DNA from: Artemia franciscana
Taxonomy: Eukaryota > Arthropoda > Branchiopoda > Anostraca > Artemiidae
Direction: 5' to 3'
Length of the DNA stretch: 64,000 nt
Assembly: GCF_032884065.1 (NCBI RefSeq)
Contig: NC_088872.1
Span: 5,388,186-5,452,185 of the forward strand
Below, piece after piece: positions 44,551-57,869 of the stretch. A program made the position numbers and the translations under genes. Below the pieces are notes generated by a model, which was not told the DNA's origin, ran no database searches, and was given only the letters and a program-made list of their open reading frames with translations. Position 1 is the first letter of the stretch, and each line of letters starts with the position of its first letter.

Positions 44551-47500
44551 ATAGACAGCGCAATAGCGCTGCCTAACTAAAGAGCGTGTGGGCACAATGT
44601 ATTATTTTGGTTTGTTTGGAACAGGGTACTTTGTATTGAAGGAGTTGTCGTAGAAACTTCAAAAGGGGCTCATTTGACTGAAAATTGAAAGGGCTAGTAC
44701 CCTTTTTATTAGTCGAAAGTAATTGGAGGGTAACTAACTCTCCTCCTAAGCCCAACGTTTCCCCAAACACATTCAATCAAAATTTTGAAATAGTCATTTT
44801 TTTCAACCTAGTTGAAAGGTCTGGAAATTATGTCTGATGATGAAAACCTCCCCTCCCCCACAGCATTCAGGGAAAGGGTTGTAAGTTATGCCCGGGTAAT
44901 ATAAGGCTTTTATAGAACGGGTAGTCGAATAAACTTTGGATCGGATGGAGCTCATTTGATTGGAGGTTGAAGTTTTAGTGCCCTTTTTAAGAGTCAAAAG
45001 CGAATGGAGGTTAATCAACCCCCCCCCCCCAAGAATATAATTCCACAAAACCTATCCAATAGAAATTGTAAGAGAGCAACTTTGTTCAGCAATGTTGAAA
45101 GGTCCAGTAATCATGTCTTTGGGGATGTCAACCTCCCCACAGATCTCAGGACAAGGGCTGTAAGCTAGGCAATTCGGTCATTGTTTACACATAGTAAATG
45201 TTGTTGAGAAAGGTATGTATGCTTAGCTTTAATTTCTAAGAAGATGAAGGGTATTCAGGTGAGTCTTTCAGAGAATGTTGAGGAGAGTGTGAAACTAAAT
45301 CAAAACACCTTATGTGTATACGGGTTGTCATATGGGTGCAACACAGGAATAACTGAATATATTATTTGGAAAATTCAGGAAATGATAAGCAAGATGATCA
45401 AAAAGGCAATATTTGCTTGCTACCAATACTACTACAACTACTACCACACTACTCCATTTACAGTTTTGAGTGGTCAAAATCCAAATTTGAACAAATACAA
45501 AGACGTTATGTGCATAAAATCTCAAGAATTGGTTTGGGTATTAAGTTGGAAATGTCAGAGAATGCTTGAAGGGAAAGATCATCTCACTAAAAGAGAATAT
45601 GTGCACATTACTGCTAATTCTACTTTTACATTTACTCCTACTACTACTGCAACTACTTGTAAGGCTAAGAGCATTGAGATGAAAATTTCAAGAGGTATAC
45701 GAACATACAGGCTATCAAAAGGACGTATCAGCAATGGCTATTTGTATTAAATTGAAACTTCCAGGACTTGATGAGAGGAATGTTCTACTGACCAAAAGGC
45801 AATAGGCTAACACTATTGCTGCTAGTAGTACTGCCACTATTCAATAATATTACTAGTAATATCAATACTACTACTGTGACTGCTATCACAACTATTCCTT
45901 AGGGTAGGGAGGTGAAATTTTGAGGGGGGGAGATAAACTGAATTAGACACGCCCTCTCCATGCAGGTTGTCAAAAGGGTTAACAGCGATATCTTAGGAAT
46001 AGTTTGGTGTGTAAAGTTAAAACTAATAGGGCTTGTTTTGAGGGATGTTGAACTAACCAAAAGAAAACATTTGCATCCTAGTGCTACTGCTTCTACTCGT
46101 ATCACTGCTACTGTTACTATTATTACTACTTCTATAACTACTACTGCCACTAAGGCTTAGGTTACTACAATTAATTCCTCTGCTACTACTACTACTACTA
46201 TTAAAACTTAAGGTACTAAAGCGAAAATTTTGTGATGTATAGAAATGGTACGGAACTAGTTCGAAACACACAATGTCCACACAGGTTGTCAAGTGGACGC
46301 ATCACAAATGCTTCAGCGACGGTTGATGGTATACATTAAGCTGAAACTTCCAGCATGTGTTGAAGGGGATGTCGAAGAAACCTAAGGTGCTATGCGCATA
46401 CTGCTACAACTATTGCTACTGCGCAACCTGAAGATATTAAGGTTAAGATTTTAAGGAATATTTAGGCAGATGTTGAAGTAAATCAAAACAAACTATGAGC
46501 ATGTGAACTTCCAAAAATGTGGCAAAGCAATATCTGAATAACAGCTTATATTATTAATTTAGACCTTTAATGGTTGTGGGGGATTTTGAACTAACCAGAA
46601 AGTACTATGTGTATACTTTCGATAAAACCACTACAGTTACTGCAACGATGAAACTTTTATGCCACGTTTAGGAATTTCAATTAAATGAAAAAACTGTATG
46701 CAAATAGTTTTTCAAAAGAGCATATAAGCAATGTGATAGGCAATACTTTTAAAGGAGCTAATTTGATTCAAAATTAAAAGCTACCGTGCCCTTTTAAGAG
46801 TAAAGAGACTAGAGGGCAAGCAGCCCTTTTCTCAAGCCCGTTCGTTTTCTAAATGCATCCAGTCAAAATTTTGAGACAGCCTAAAGACAACTATGTCTTT
46901 AGGCCTATTAGGCATGTCAACGCCCACAAATATTCAATTGGCCCATTATGCTTTAAAACTAAATGTTGCTTTAAAATAAATCAAAAGGCATTATATTTAT
47001 GGTTGCCCATAAGACACCTCAGCAATATACCGAGGACGACTGGGGGTATTACGTTGAAACTTTTGGGGATACTACCATTACTACCTCTGCTCTTACAATT
47101 TAAATAAATAAAAAGAGTATAAGTGTATCCAGGTTGTCAATTGGCATAGATAGAATCTTTTGAGAATGATATTAAATTTATTTTTCAGGTCAACTTCAGA
47201 AGCTATAAAATTAAACTAATAAATACTGTTTGTGTCAGGATTAAAAATTGTAGAAAAAGTTTTTCCAACATACAAATAGCAACCCAAAAGATGGATTCTT
47301 ATAGAAAAAAAAAAACAGAAAAGACATGAAATATTATTTTTCCATGAAAAAGACTATTTCGATAAAAAACGAACAGAAATTAATTTAAAACTTTTCCCAC
47401 AAAACAAGTTTTTCAAAGAAAAATAAAGAACTCTGTTAAGCCAAGAATGAAAAGAAATAAAGTCAAATGATCTTCTAATTGTAAAACTAACATTAATCAC

Positions 47501-47960
47501 TATCAATGAATAAATGGAACTCAAAATCAACAGAAATTACAATAAATAGCCGAGCGATGTGCGCTTTACTGAAAAAAATACGTTTTGAATGTTTTCACTT
47601 TTCTCACTTTCATTAATAAAAAATTACAAAAGGTTTAAGCATTAAACATCAGTATATGTCAATTAAACTGACAATCCACGGTCATATGTTTTTGTTTTTC
47701 GTTGGTTTTTTTTTCAGTTAAGTGCAAACTATGTTATGCTTTTGAAAAAGTATAGCCGCTTATCAGCCTTACTCATGTTGATTTTTACTTCTTTTGAGTG
47801 TGACTTGGCTATTTGTTGTAATTTTTGTTCGTTTTAAGTTTCATTTATTTACTGATAGTGATTTACAGTTGGAGTATTTTTTACTTATTTCTGCTCATTC
47901 TTGGCTTAACAGAGCTCTTTACTTTTCTTTTAAAAACTTCTTTTATGGGAAAAAAAATTT
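44551..47960 (+). repeat. Large interspersed repeat, copy B (about 3.4 kb), inserted in a LINE
   Basis: Collinear with copy A. The left edge is 'atagacagcgcaatagcgctgcc'. The trinucleotide-rich modules (45400-46460) carry 'aggttgtcaaaaggg' and 'actaaccaaaag' joints. The terminal foldback has arms at about 47385-47600 and 47690-47960. It lacks the pogo-like MITE present in A. It separates two parts of one minus-strand LINE, which defines its edges independently of the comparison with A. Confidence 0.8.
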
Positions 47961-48900
47961 CAAATCAGTCTGATAAGGAGGCCCTAGGTGCTTTTTAAAG
48001 TCACTGGTAGAAGAAGCACTAATAAAAATATCTTCAGAAATTGATTTCCTTGTGTATGCAAGATTCGCTTATTATGACCTTACTATTAATTAATACTACA
48101 TCCTTAGAAATCAATTTATGTGGCAAGTTGTTTTTTTTCGAATGTGGACGAAGAACTGTGTTTATAAGTTACCCGGTTTTTCTCATATTCTTGCCGAATT
48201 TGGAGAACATCTGTGAGTAATAAATAAACTTAGCTTTACGAATTAAGGAGTTCAATAAATTTCTATATTTTCTATACTTTTCAAGATGATGATGACAGTT
48301 GGACATTTCTATAAAGTTGGACGTTATATAAACATTTCTATAAGCGAAGCTTGCAAGGCTGTGATAAATTCAAGGAAAATAAAGAGAGAATATGGACAAT
48401 GAGAAAATATGGACAATGAGACCATATACCGTCTTAAATAAGTCTTTCTTTTTTTCTTTTAAGAAGAGCTGCAGTAATCTAAGGGGAACGAGGGACTGAT
48501 AGCTCGGAGCTTTTAGGAGCTGCGGTTGCACACCAACTATCAAGGCCTCTTTGACCAAATCATGAAATTGCTTGAAAAGAGTATCAATACACAGACTTGT
48601 ATGGGTGAGAAACTCCCAGGGGGCACCAGACAATTAAAATTTAAACTGTTCAAGTTAATACTGCTGGTAATGGAATGGTAAATTACAAGGAGTGGAAGGA
48701 GCTGAAGGTAGACCAGAGATTGAATAAATGGTAATAGATGCAAAGTGGTCAGACATGATAAAAAAAAGCTTGATTTAGGCATTAAAGTAGAAAAAATACT
48801 GCCAATTGAGGTGGCAGATGTAATTCTAATAGGAAAAGGATAATGGAAAGCAAGAAAAGAAAATAAATAAAACTTGCATTTTCCAATATTGCTGAACGTG
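47961..48900 (-). mobile_element. LINE, 5' part (end of endonuclease and linker), split by repeat copy B
   Basis: Minus-strand order from 48900: RITSAT, FFIMSDHFAS (the SDH box that closes the apurinic endonuclease domain), and GAPWEFLTHTSLCIDTLF. The linker then has KYRKYRNLLNSLIRKAKFIYYSQMF cut into two frames, followed by LINTVL and a DFKKHLGPP-like piece reaching 47965. The reverse-transcriptase part resumes at 44540. The same family is present at 51640-52660. Confidence 0.75.
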
Positions 48901-49194
48901 TGCCAATATCACTACCAATAGTTTGATAGTGGAAGAAAGCACGAACACACAAAACAGAATGACAAGTTAAAATGCATCTGGTACAATCTAAAATCAGAAT
49001 TCTGGTAAAATTAGAATTGGGTAATCATTACCAATGACCCTGAACATAGGAATAATCTGTTCACCAACTCTCCTGGGGGTCTTTTAGAATTATCATCTAA
49101 ATTAACAGTCATTTTGCCATTCTTCGTAAATTCTTCCACACCAGGAAGGCCATAGAAGATTGTGAAAGTGCCCTGGAGGCAAAAAGGGTATTAG

Positions 49195-49285
49195 ATGGGG
49201 GCTAACTGCTCTCCTATTGTCTCTTGGTTCTTAAAAAGCGCACTAGTCTTCAATTCCTGATCAAACGCACCCCTTAGTAAAATTA
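49195..49285 (-). repeat. Fragment of the large interspersed repeat family
   Basis: 'ggttcttaaaaagcgcacta' and the following 'caattcctgatcaaacgcacc' resemble the reverse complement of copy A at 16108-16185 (the 'accctttttaagagtcaaaag' region). Only about 90 bases remain. Confidence 0.5.
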
Positions 49286-49289
49286 GGAT

Positions 49290-51520
49290 AATTCAGGCTG
49301 TTTAATGTATTTATTATTAGACTATGCTCTAGACTTAGCACGATCAAGATGTGATAAAAGCGCGTTATATCCGGATGCTGAAAGAGTGCACGTTTAAACA
49401 AAGGTTAAAAGCGGTAAAGGTTGAAGTTTGTTGACTCCTTAATGAACGACATCGACTAAATCTAATTTTTGAATTTGACAACAGTGACAAATTATTTAAT
49501 TGGCTTTTAAAGCTTTTGTCCCGCAAAATTCCAATTTGGAACTATGCATAGCTAGGTATCAGTGTCTCATTAAAATAACTTTCGGTCATATTTATCACTA
49601 AATTCAATCCCAATTTGTCCAAATGACGATTCTCAACACTGATTTCTAGCTAGACACTCGTGTAAGCGGGGCTTAAGGATGTTACTCCCGAAGACATTTG
49701 TTTGCAGAGCTGTTTCTTTTTCTTGAGTTCTAGCCCTGTACTTAGCTCAGTGTTTACCAGCCTCTTTCTCTCATTTGATGCCAAAGGTATGTTTCTCTCC
49801 CGTACCCATCGGAAGGATTTCTAATAAAATATTAAATTCTAATAAAATTTCTACAATATTGTTTGTGGGATTTAAACGATTTTGGGGGTATATGCTGATA
49901 AACTGTGTTTTGTATCTCATACTAAATTGCATTGAATTGGCAAGTTTCATAGGTTGTCCAGTATATTACTTCAATTGTGTTGCTTTAAATGCACAAACAA
50001 CTTTCTGTCTTATTTGCATGGGTCACCACTTCATCAGTATTTACTTCCCCCTCTAGATTTGAGGGATATAGCCTTGGAACAGAGACCGATTTCCAGCCGG
50101 CTTTTATGTCATCTCGACTGCAAGGAGTGACCCAGATATAGTAGATATCATTAATTTGCAATTAATTAAATTTCTAGAACAGTAATGTTGCTGAGGCTGT
50201 CTGTAGAAAGGGTCGAATACTAGGTTGCACACCTTCATTCATAATAGATTTCGTCACGTGTATGGCTCTGTATTTGCATCATTGGAGCTTAATTTTATCA
50301 AAAGCCTCTCTGCCTGAAGTTGAATATTAAAACAACTGATTATGCAACCTAAGACAGCAAAGACATAGAATTTCTTTAAGGCAGTTAGGTTGAACGTATC
50401 GGAGACGTTAATTTCAAAGGAGTCCAAATTAGAGCAGGAAGGAAGAGGAGGTGCACGTGTAAAAACAATAAAAAACGGCAAACTATATGAATATCTCTGG
50501 ATATTCTGAGAAAAATGTGAAAACTATGAAATTTTGGGCTAGAATGGCTCTTGAAGTCCTGTTTTCTGCGGCCCTGAACCGGATATATTTATAAAAAATA
50601 GTAACTTCACTATTGGAACGAAGACTACGTGTCAGTACAAAATTAAAAATACAAATACGATTTAGGAGAGGGGCTTTGGTGGCAAAATAAGAATGTTCCC
50701 CACCCAGATCCAACATAAAAAAAAAGTTAAGTTTTTCTATTTAGAAAATATACCATATATTAGAAAAGTAAGATTATGTAATGCCAATATTCCTTTTGCA
50801 TGGTTAAAATATGGCTTTGTTAAAACCTTCTTCTTCAAGGACAAAATGTAATAGGTAGTCTCGCAAATACCTGACATTTCTTTGTATTTTTCCATCACAG
50901 GAAATAGGGAAAGTAAATAAATATTTTATATGTAGGAGGCTGAAGTGCAAAAAAATATTTTATCCAGAAAAAGCGTAATAATTTAGTTTTTGAAATGTTG
51001 CTCAGACCCCAGTTTGCTATCCCATAGGATGAGGGGCTGAAATTCCTGTACTTTCCCATTTGGGTGTCCTTATTCTCAGTCCACTTGGATTTCAAAGCCG
51101 AGTCTGAACTATTCTATGCATACTAGTTTTCTACAACATGTAATTTGCTTGTAAATTAATTTTCAAATTGATAATAAGAAACAAGCATAAGAAAATAATA
51201 GAAATCTCGTAAAATTTGTTAACTTATTTGTGTTGAATTTTAAATAGCCCAGGGTGGCAGACGTTCTATTTACGGAGAAGGGCTGGGAATCAAGTACAAT
51301 AGCAGTGGTTATTATGTTTGAAAGAACATTGAAAGGTAAAGCAAACAATTACTTTTCAATATAGTAAACAAGCCAGTGTTTGCCAACCTTATTTTCTACC
51401 CAATCAATCAAAGAGTAAATATTAATCTTACATTACCAAACACACAAGATTTCACGGCAGGTAGACATTATTTCTCCAGTTTACTCTAACAATAAGAGTC
51501 TAGTTGATTTCTAATCAAAA
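49290..51520. other. Intergenic, no supported gene
   Basis: Several short open frames on either strand have no recognisable family. Repeat-like phrases begin again at about 51530 ('gaaagtaaggagcagcatta' and 'ttattacaacagaaattat'). Confidence 0.35.
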
Positions 51521-51639
51521 TTAAATTAAAAAAAAAAACATTTTTTACTGAAAGTAAGGAGCAGCATTAAAACTTAAAACCAACAGAAATTATTATTACA
51601 ACAGAAATTATGAGAAGGGTTACCCCCTCCTCAATACCT

Positions 51640-52660
51640 TGCTCTTGAAATCCACTCTATTAAAATGGATGAAATTCAAGAAAGCCTCGTGAGCATCCTC
51701 TGTAGGGTGATTCGCTCGGAATTCAAAGTGGAAACCATGCAAATATTCTTTTGTATCCAGAAAACTAAGAAGCCTGGATAGCATAGCCTTCTCAAAAATG
51801 TTGCTGAAAAAAGATATGAGAGAAATTGGCCTATAATTAGCGGGATCACTACGGGAGTCAATTTCATGCAGAACTATATCTCAAGCGACCTTAGCGCGCT
51901 TGGGAGATTCAGGGAAAATTTATATTGTGAAAAATAGATTGACAAGCTTAGCCAATGATGACAGAATAGCTGACAGAATGGCACGGATCCGCCTTTCGAC
52001 ACAGAGAATTAGATATACTCCTATAGGCCTTGAACAATCGATGATGAGCAGCAAATGCTGAAGCCTTGTAAAGCTTCCACAAATAATTTTTCCATTTCCA
52101 GCTTGTATGGAGACCTGTAGTCATCGACGGATTCAGCAGTGCTATCACTTTCGAATTATGTGGCGCTAGCTTCTGATGGCAAACTTCCAGGATACCTTTT
52201 TCAATAAATCATAAAAGAAATCGAAAGAGTGGTTGAAGTCTGATTCAGAAATCAAACTACCCCATGGCTGATCAGTCAGACGATAATTAAGAATTAAGTG
52301 CGCCTGATCAGTACTCTTACATCGGGAAATAGCGGGAAAATGATCGGAAATTTCACTAACCAGCACCAAACTATCTAAGACATCTAATAAAGAGAAAATA
52401 AAATCAATAATGAGACGCATGCATCTCAGTAACTCGGGATGGTATAAAAACTGAAGATAGAGTTCCCGAAGAAAGCGTCATCGACGAAAAATCAATGGCT
52501 AAAGCAGAATTTTGATTCAGCAGTTGGAGGTTGACATCCACCATAAGCATTAGTTCACAAGTATGCTTTTTGACTGACTCTGAAACCACTTTCAAATATT
52601 TCATAAGCGAAGGAACAGATCTACTAAAGCCTCTTAAAGCTTCCACAAATATATTTTCCC
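51640..52660 (-). mobile_element. LINE fragment (endonuclease to start of reverse transcriptase)
   Basis: Minus-strand order from 52650: CELMLMVDVNLQLL (matching the GDFN box of AP endonucleases, with G-D-F-N read as V-D-V-N), PSRVTEMHAS, EISDHFPAISRC (SDH box) and DQPWGSLISESDFNHSFDFF. Next is the linker WKNYLWKLYKASAFAAHHRL. The RT start follows, with a GSDPANYRPISL-like motif, FLRRLCYPGFL and a GF-F-ANHPTEDA region that stops near 51650. The rest of RT is absent. PW..L and SDHF motifs match the copy at 47961-48900, so they are the same family. Confidence 0.75.
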
Positions 52661-52674
52661 TTTCCAGCTAACAG

Positions 52675-52760
52675 TGGCGAATCCAGGTGGGGGTGAGGGG
52701 CACCCCCCCTCCCCCCTTAACGTAGTGATGGATTTAGGGTTGGGGGTGCTTGTTCGGGTT
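52675..52760 (+). repeat. GC-rich repeat core
   Basis: 'tggcgaatccaggtgggggt' followed by C and G runs resembles the start of the repeat at 10590-10800 on its minus strand. Too short and decayed to classify. Confidence 0.4.
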
Positions 52761-53299
52761 GGATGTCGGATGCAAGTTTTTTTCTGTAATTGGTTTTTAA
52801 CAGCTTAGTTATTTATAAGTTTTTAATTAAATTTAGATTTATCAAGGAAATCTGTCTATACTACCACAAAAGCCAACTGGGAAGCAAAAATCTTCATTTT
52901 TTCATTTTCAAATCTTCATTTCGTTACCACAAAGAGGTAAATTTAAAATCCTAACTTCTTTAGACTATCAAAATGGTATTTCAGGATTGTTCTGTCACAA
53001 GGAGGTGGAAAAAATTTAATCTTTAAACTACTTTTACTATAAATTTTTTTTCGAGCCTTTCTTTGGCAGAGAGGCGAAAAAATTGAAATCTTTACTTTTT
53101 CTGCCTGTCATAAAATTTGGGTTTGCTTTTTTGCGAAACTTTCACTTTTTGACTTAACTTTGACTTTTATTAACACTAAAGACAAAAATATAAACTATTA
53201 CAGATACAAATCACTACGGTAGGGTAAAATTTAAATTTTTATAATTTAATATTAATATTAATTTAATATTAAATTTGTTTATAACTATATAAACATTCC

Positions 53300-53800
53300 T
53301 AAAGGCGTCCTAAATTAACAAATAATAATAATAATAGTAGTAATAATAAAAACTACATTAATATTTAAAGAAGCATCTTGGACTAATTAAAATAATAATA
53401 ATAAAAAAAGAAAGAAAAGACAATGACCTTCTCTCAAACACCCCCAGGGTTAAAACCACGATCAAAATACAACTCCATCCACCCCAACCCCTTCAACCCA
53501 CTCTTCCCTCGAGCTAATTCCCCAAGAAATACTCCTTTAATTATTTTCAAAACTGTGAGAGGTGCTTAGCCGCCGTAACGCTCACTGGCAGCGAATTGTA
53601 TACGGAAGGGCCAAGATACTTCATAGTGAAACCAGATCTCATGCTACTTTCAATATCCACAACCAAGTTATTACATCTTCTCGTATCAAAATCATGAACA
53701 GAACTTCTGAGACGGTAAACTCGTTAAAAGTTTTCCAGGCCAAATTATGCACAAAATATAACTAAAGAGAAGCGCGTGAAGTGCACTATTGGAAGTGCGA
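53300..53800 (-). mobile_element. LINE 3' fragment (C-terminus of the reverse-transcriptase protein and 3' UTR)
   Basis: The minus-strand translation near 53540-53720 gives YRLRSSVHDFDTRRCNNLV, then SGFTMKYLGPSVYNSLPVSV and HLSQF, with LKEYFLGN after a stop. This is the common end of Jockey/CR1-type ORF2 ('..Y.TR...', 'G..xWNsLP', 'FK..LK.yfl'). Downstream is an A/T-rich stretch with (TTA)n. It is independent of the neighbouring LINE piece, because the order of parts is wrong for a single element. Confidence 0.75.
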
Positions 53801-56400
53801 AGATATTATTAGTTTATGTTTTGGATTTCGGTGAGCAAATGGTGACCACTTTACTGGCTATTTCCATCTAATTAAAGCTTTGCGTTATATTACAAATCGC
53901 CTCCTCTGTTGATCCTAAACATTAAAATAAAAGCCAAAGTCTTTAGGAATATGTGAACTTTAATAAAGGTTCAAATAAGTATCCACTTAAAACTAAGTAT
54001 ATGAGTCGAAATACTCCTTCAAATGTCAGAGTAATCTTTTAAGATAACTAGATTTTTGAAAAACTATTTATAAAAGAAGGCAAATAATTATGTTTTTTTA
54101 TCAAGCCGGTGTACATGGTTCAATAAACTTTCAGTCTGGATCAGCAGAACAGCATTTTGCATTAACATTCACAAACGAAATTATGAAAAAAAGTGGAAAT
54201 TCACACCACTTGAGTTAACCACTGACACGGAATGCAACAAGAATATTACTTCAGAATTTCTCACCTTCTCAATACCAAACAGTGACAAAATATAGCTATG
54301 TTTTCGCATTGAGGTTGCATATATTTGTCAATAAAATTGTATAAACTGCTATATATAATTATACCTATTTTAGTACATACCATCCGATCATGTTTCTACG
54401 AAAATTTGTTGGTAAATCAAAATTTTTACAGGACAATTCTCTTACTTAATGCTAAATAAAAAAAAAATTTCAAATTTGTATTTCTTTTGCTCAACAGACA
54501 TATCGAGATTTAAATGAATATATGAAAATCTCAAGATTAAAACAAAATTCATTAAAAATCTACCACAGCTTGAAACCCTGAGAATTTAAATCACCAGTCT
54601 ATACCTATAAAATACAAAAATAACCAACACATAATTATTTGTTTATTAAGAATATTTTGACCCATATGCATCTACATGCATCCTTATTAGCGTTACTATT
54701 TTTTGACGGTTTTTGTCTTTATTCGAATGTTTTAGGATGAATAGAAGAGAAAATACTAACGAAGAGCTTTAAACTAACAGGATCAGCCATTATAAACGTT
54801 CACCGAAATATTGAGGTAGACATCGACTGTGTAATAAATAGATATGGCAGCAGTAGAAATAAAGAAATAGAATTTTCACCTACAAAATTGTGATTTTATA
54901 ATTTAAGCAAAACATATTAAGCTTTCAAAAGTGAAAAGATACGCTACATTGTTATTAAAAGGAAAATTTTGACTAGTAAATTTTTGAGATTTCGCCCAAG
55001 ATGACACTGTTTATTAAAACTCTATTTTAAAAAAAGGTGAGGGTTTTAGGTTAATGCTTTATTGCCCATAGTTAAAACTCTCGTTTTAAATGAATTATAT
55101 GTATTTCTATCTCTTTTTTCTATTTTTTTTTTCGTTGCAATCCTAAACGAACTAGTACTTAATCTTTAATACATCTTTTACAAATATACAAGTTGTATCT
55201 TAATTCTCATTTCCTACTCTTCATTACTACCATAATTACTAAGCAATGCGATAAGGTTAGGTGACATGCTTAATGGGTTGAGTTATACAAATAATCAAAA
55301 TGAATAAATAACCCCAAAAGACTGCCCAAGACTAATTTCTTTGACAATACAAAGCTTAGCTCACTCGCTATAGTAGTCAGTAGTGCAAAGGCGAAAACTT
55401 ATGCAGAAAATATTAAATATAATTTTTTTACAGATAATCAGTAGCTTTTTTTTTGGTGGGTGGCTTTTCTATCTTGCTATTTTTGTATCAGTATTTTTCC
55501 ATCATTTTAATTTCAACAGATTTATTATATCTTTAACCCAGAGCAGATTTTAGATTAAATTTATGACTATACTACCTACCTACAATGGATTGTTGTCGAG
55601 GTTCCCTTTAAATTGCTTGCATTTGTTTGTTCCCAAGTTTACCGAAGAAACCTATTTTGCGAAGCAACCATTTAAGCATGGTACTGGGTTTTTTGTTTTA
55701 TCCACAGATTTGACTACTAAATTAAAAACGTTTTCTTTTACAGTTTTTAAAAATAAACGGTGTACCAAATTTTCTTTTGAAAGTGATAATCTATGACACT
55801 TCGAAAAATTTGGTATCCTCTTCTGAGTAAATTCCTAATAGTTGTAGATGTGACAGAGGAGAACTTAACTTTTATCTCAGTATCGTTTGGAAGGATCTTA
55901 TGACACATTTTAAAATGTTTTTGGAGGAAAAGCGAAGAGAAACCAGTTTTCTTACTAGTTTTATGACGATTATTTTCGAGGTGTGGGCCTTCAACATTAG
56001 CACCTCTTTTTTTCTTTCAGTACAGTTTAGTAGCTTTTTTGACTTCCAAATAAGCTATTGGGGCCGCCAGGCCCACACATTAAAAAATTCCAGGCACTCA
56101 CATCAAATTCAATCGGCAGTGATGTGTCTATGGGCTCTTTTTTCATCTTCTACTTGATATTCAAAACACCGGGGAAGGGGAAAAACTGAAGGAGGGTAAT
56201 CCACTTCCTAAAGTAATAGGTGCATCTTCAGTATCTTTTACGCTAAATCTTGGGCGGTGGCCGGTTTTCTTCCCGCTTTCTCCCTGATTAGCCGAGTGAA
56301 AACGGTCTTTAGACAAAAACCTCCACCATCCTTGCTTTACATCCCATTGAAGAAACAGAACACAGCATTAGTTTTGTCAGTGGAACTTTAGAAAATAAAA
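53801..56400. other. Intergenic or intronic, no supported gene
   Basis: A 77-codon plus-strand frame at 55563-55796 (with KFTEETYFAKQPFKHGTGFF) has coding-like composition. It is not recognised, has a stop just upstream and no convincing acceptor, so it is not called. CpG content is ordinary up to about 56.35 kb and drops sharply after that. Confidence 0.3.
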
Positions 56401-56509
56401 TTAAAGTCTATTATAAACCACACAAAGTTCATTTTATTATTTCTTAATCATCCACCTGTTCTCTTAAGGAGTGATAATAGAAAAAAGGGCATGTCCATTT
56501 TTCTCTTAG

Positions 56510-56594
56510 ATAGTCCAGCTGGCTATGTCAGTCTTGAAGCTGTAACAAAAGACAGTCAGGATGAAGATGATGATGACCTAGTTTCCCATCAAAG
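56510..56594 (+). CDS. Unidentified internal exon (acidic)
   Basis: A strong acceptor (TTTTTCTCTTAG|A) and donor (CATCAAAG|GTAATG) bound 85 bases, phase 2 at both ends. The translation is SPAGYVSLEAVTKD then SQDEDDDDLVSHQ, with an arginine codon completed across the junction. The frame is open, CpG-free and uses balanced codons. I do not recognise the protein. The acidic DEDDDD run suggests a loop or linker in a larger intracellular protein. Neighbouring exons were not found, so it may belong to a gene with long introns across 56-63 kb. A chance open segment is the alternative. Confidence 0.45.
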
Positions 56595-56639
56595 GTAATG
56601 AAAATGCTAGTAAATATATTTTAGCTGCTACTTCTGAAG

Positions 56640-56870
56640 TAAAAATGCTCAACAAAAAGTATTGTAAATATCACCTTAATCCATCTGAGAGCTTTAAGGT
56701 CTTCCAGACCTGTGGTGCTCAGGCCAATGACCACCAGTTGAATCTCCACTGCTTCTTCTCCTACTCCTTGTCAAGTTGGTTTTTGAAGAACTGGATAGAG
56801 GGAGCACTGACAGATGAATCTTTCAGTTGTCCAGTGGTTTATGACTCTTCCCAAAAAGAATGATTTATAA
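56640..56870 (-). repeat. LINE 3' fragment
   Basis: On the minus strand: SSVSAPSIQFFKNQLDKE followed by KKQWRFNWWSLA. This resembles the 'V.APSi..FK..LDk.W' ending of several LINE reverse-transcriptase proteins. Only the very end remains, and a plus-strand open frame of 72 codons here is its shadow. Confidence 0.55.
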
Positions 56871-57869
56871 ATTATTGATTGGGAGCTTGACTTTGGTAGA
56901 TTCTTGGAGTGCCCTCTTGTGTTTTTCTTCCTGGAACTGAGATTTCTACCAAACTAGCTTATTATAGCCAAACCAGAATTTAAAGGTTAGCAAATTGTTC
57001 TGGTTAGGCTACTTAGTTCTATTTATGGTAGGCCTACTCAATAAAGAAATTGTTAAAATTCTAGACAAGTCCCTTTTTGCTATTTTTGAAATTATTTAGA
57101 TTAAAAAACTAAATGTAACCCTCTTTCAATTTCAAGTATTCAAAATTTGTCCAGGCCTACTTGACAGGTCTATACCTATTGGAAATTTACAAATAAACAT
57201 TATAGGCTACCTTAATTTTAAGTTTTTGGTGTCTTCTTCTCTAGTTATTGTTATAAAAATGCAATTCCTATCATTTGAGTACAATTTTAAGCCATATTAG
57301 GCCTAATAGCCTAGGTTTTTCTAAATTTGGGAAATGTATTTGTTCAAAACCTTTTAAATTAGGATTGAGCAAATTTACAAAGCTGAAAATACTTTTCTTT
57401 TACTTCATTTAAGCAGAAAATCTATTATGCAAGCTTTCACTATTATAAACCAAAGATTTTTAATGGTCAGTGCCCTCTAGAGAAAGGAGTACAAGTAGAC
57501 ACTTTGAAGTGCCTTCCTGCAACATACTTTAGTCTATAGGTACATCTTTGAAAGTTTCATTTTCCTAACTTAAGTGCTTTCCAAGATAGTAAAAACTAGC
57601 TTCTCTAGAATTTTAACACAAATTTTTCTAGGAATGAAAACATGACCTATGTTGAATTTCTTTCCTTCTTTTCATTCCACTCCAGAATAAGCATTAACAC
57701 AATTGGCATTAATGGCTCTTTCAGACCAAACTACAAGAATTATGCTTACAGGTTATAATTATTGGTTTATAGAGCTAAATTTTCAGACAAAATTACTTTC
57801 TCTTCAGACCAAAGTAACTAAAAACTCTATAACAAACCTTCTCTTTTCAATGTAACTACTTTCATTACT

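Noticed and set aside
51640-53800. A single LINE running from 53.8 to 51.6 kb on the minus strand
   Set aside because: The C-terminal part lies upstream of the endonuclease part in reading direction, so these are two separate truncated copies.
55563-55796. 77-codon plus-strand frame (KFTEETYFAKQPFKHGTGFF)
   Set aside because: Coding-like composition but an upstream stop, no clear acceptor and no recognised family.
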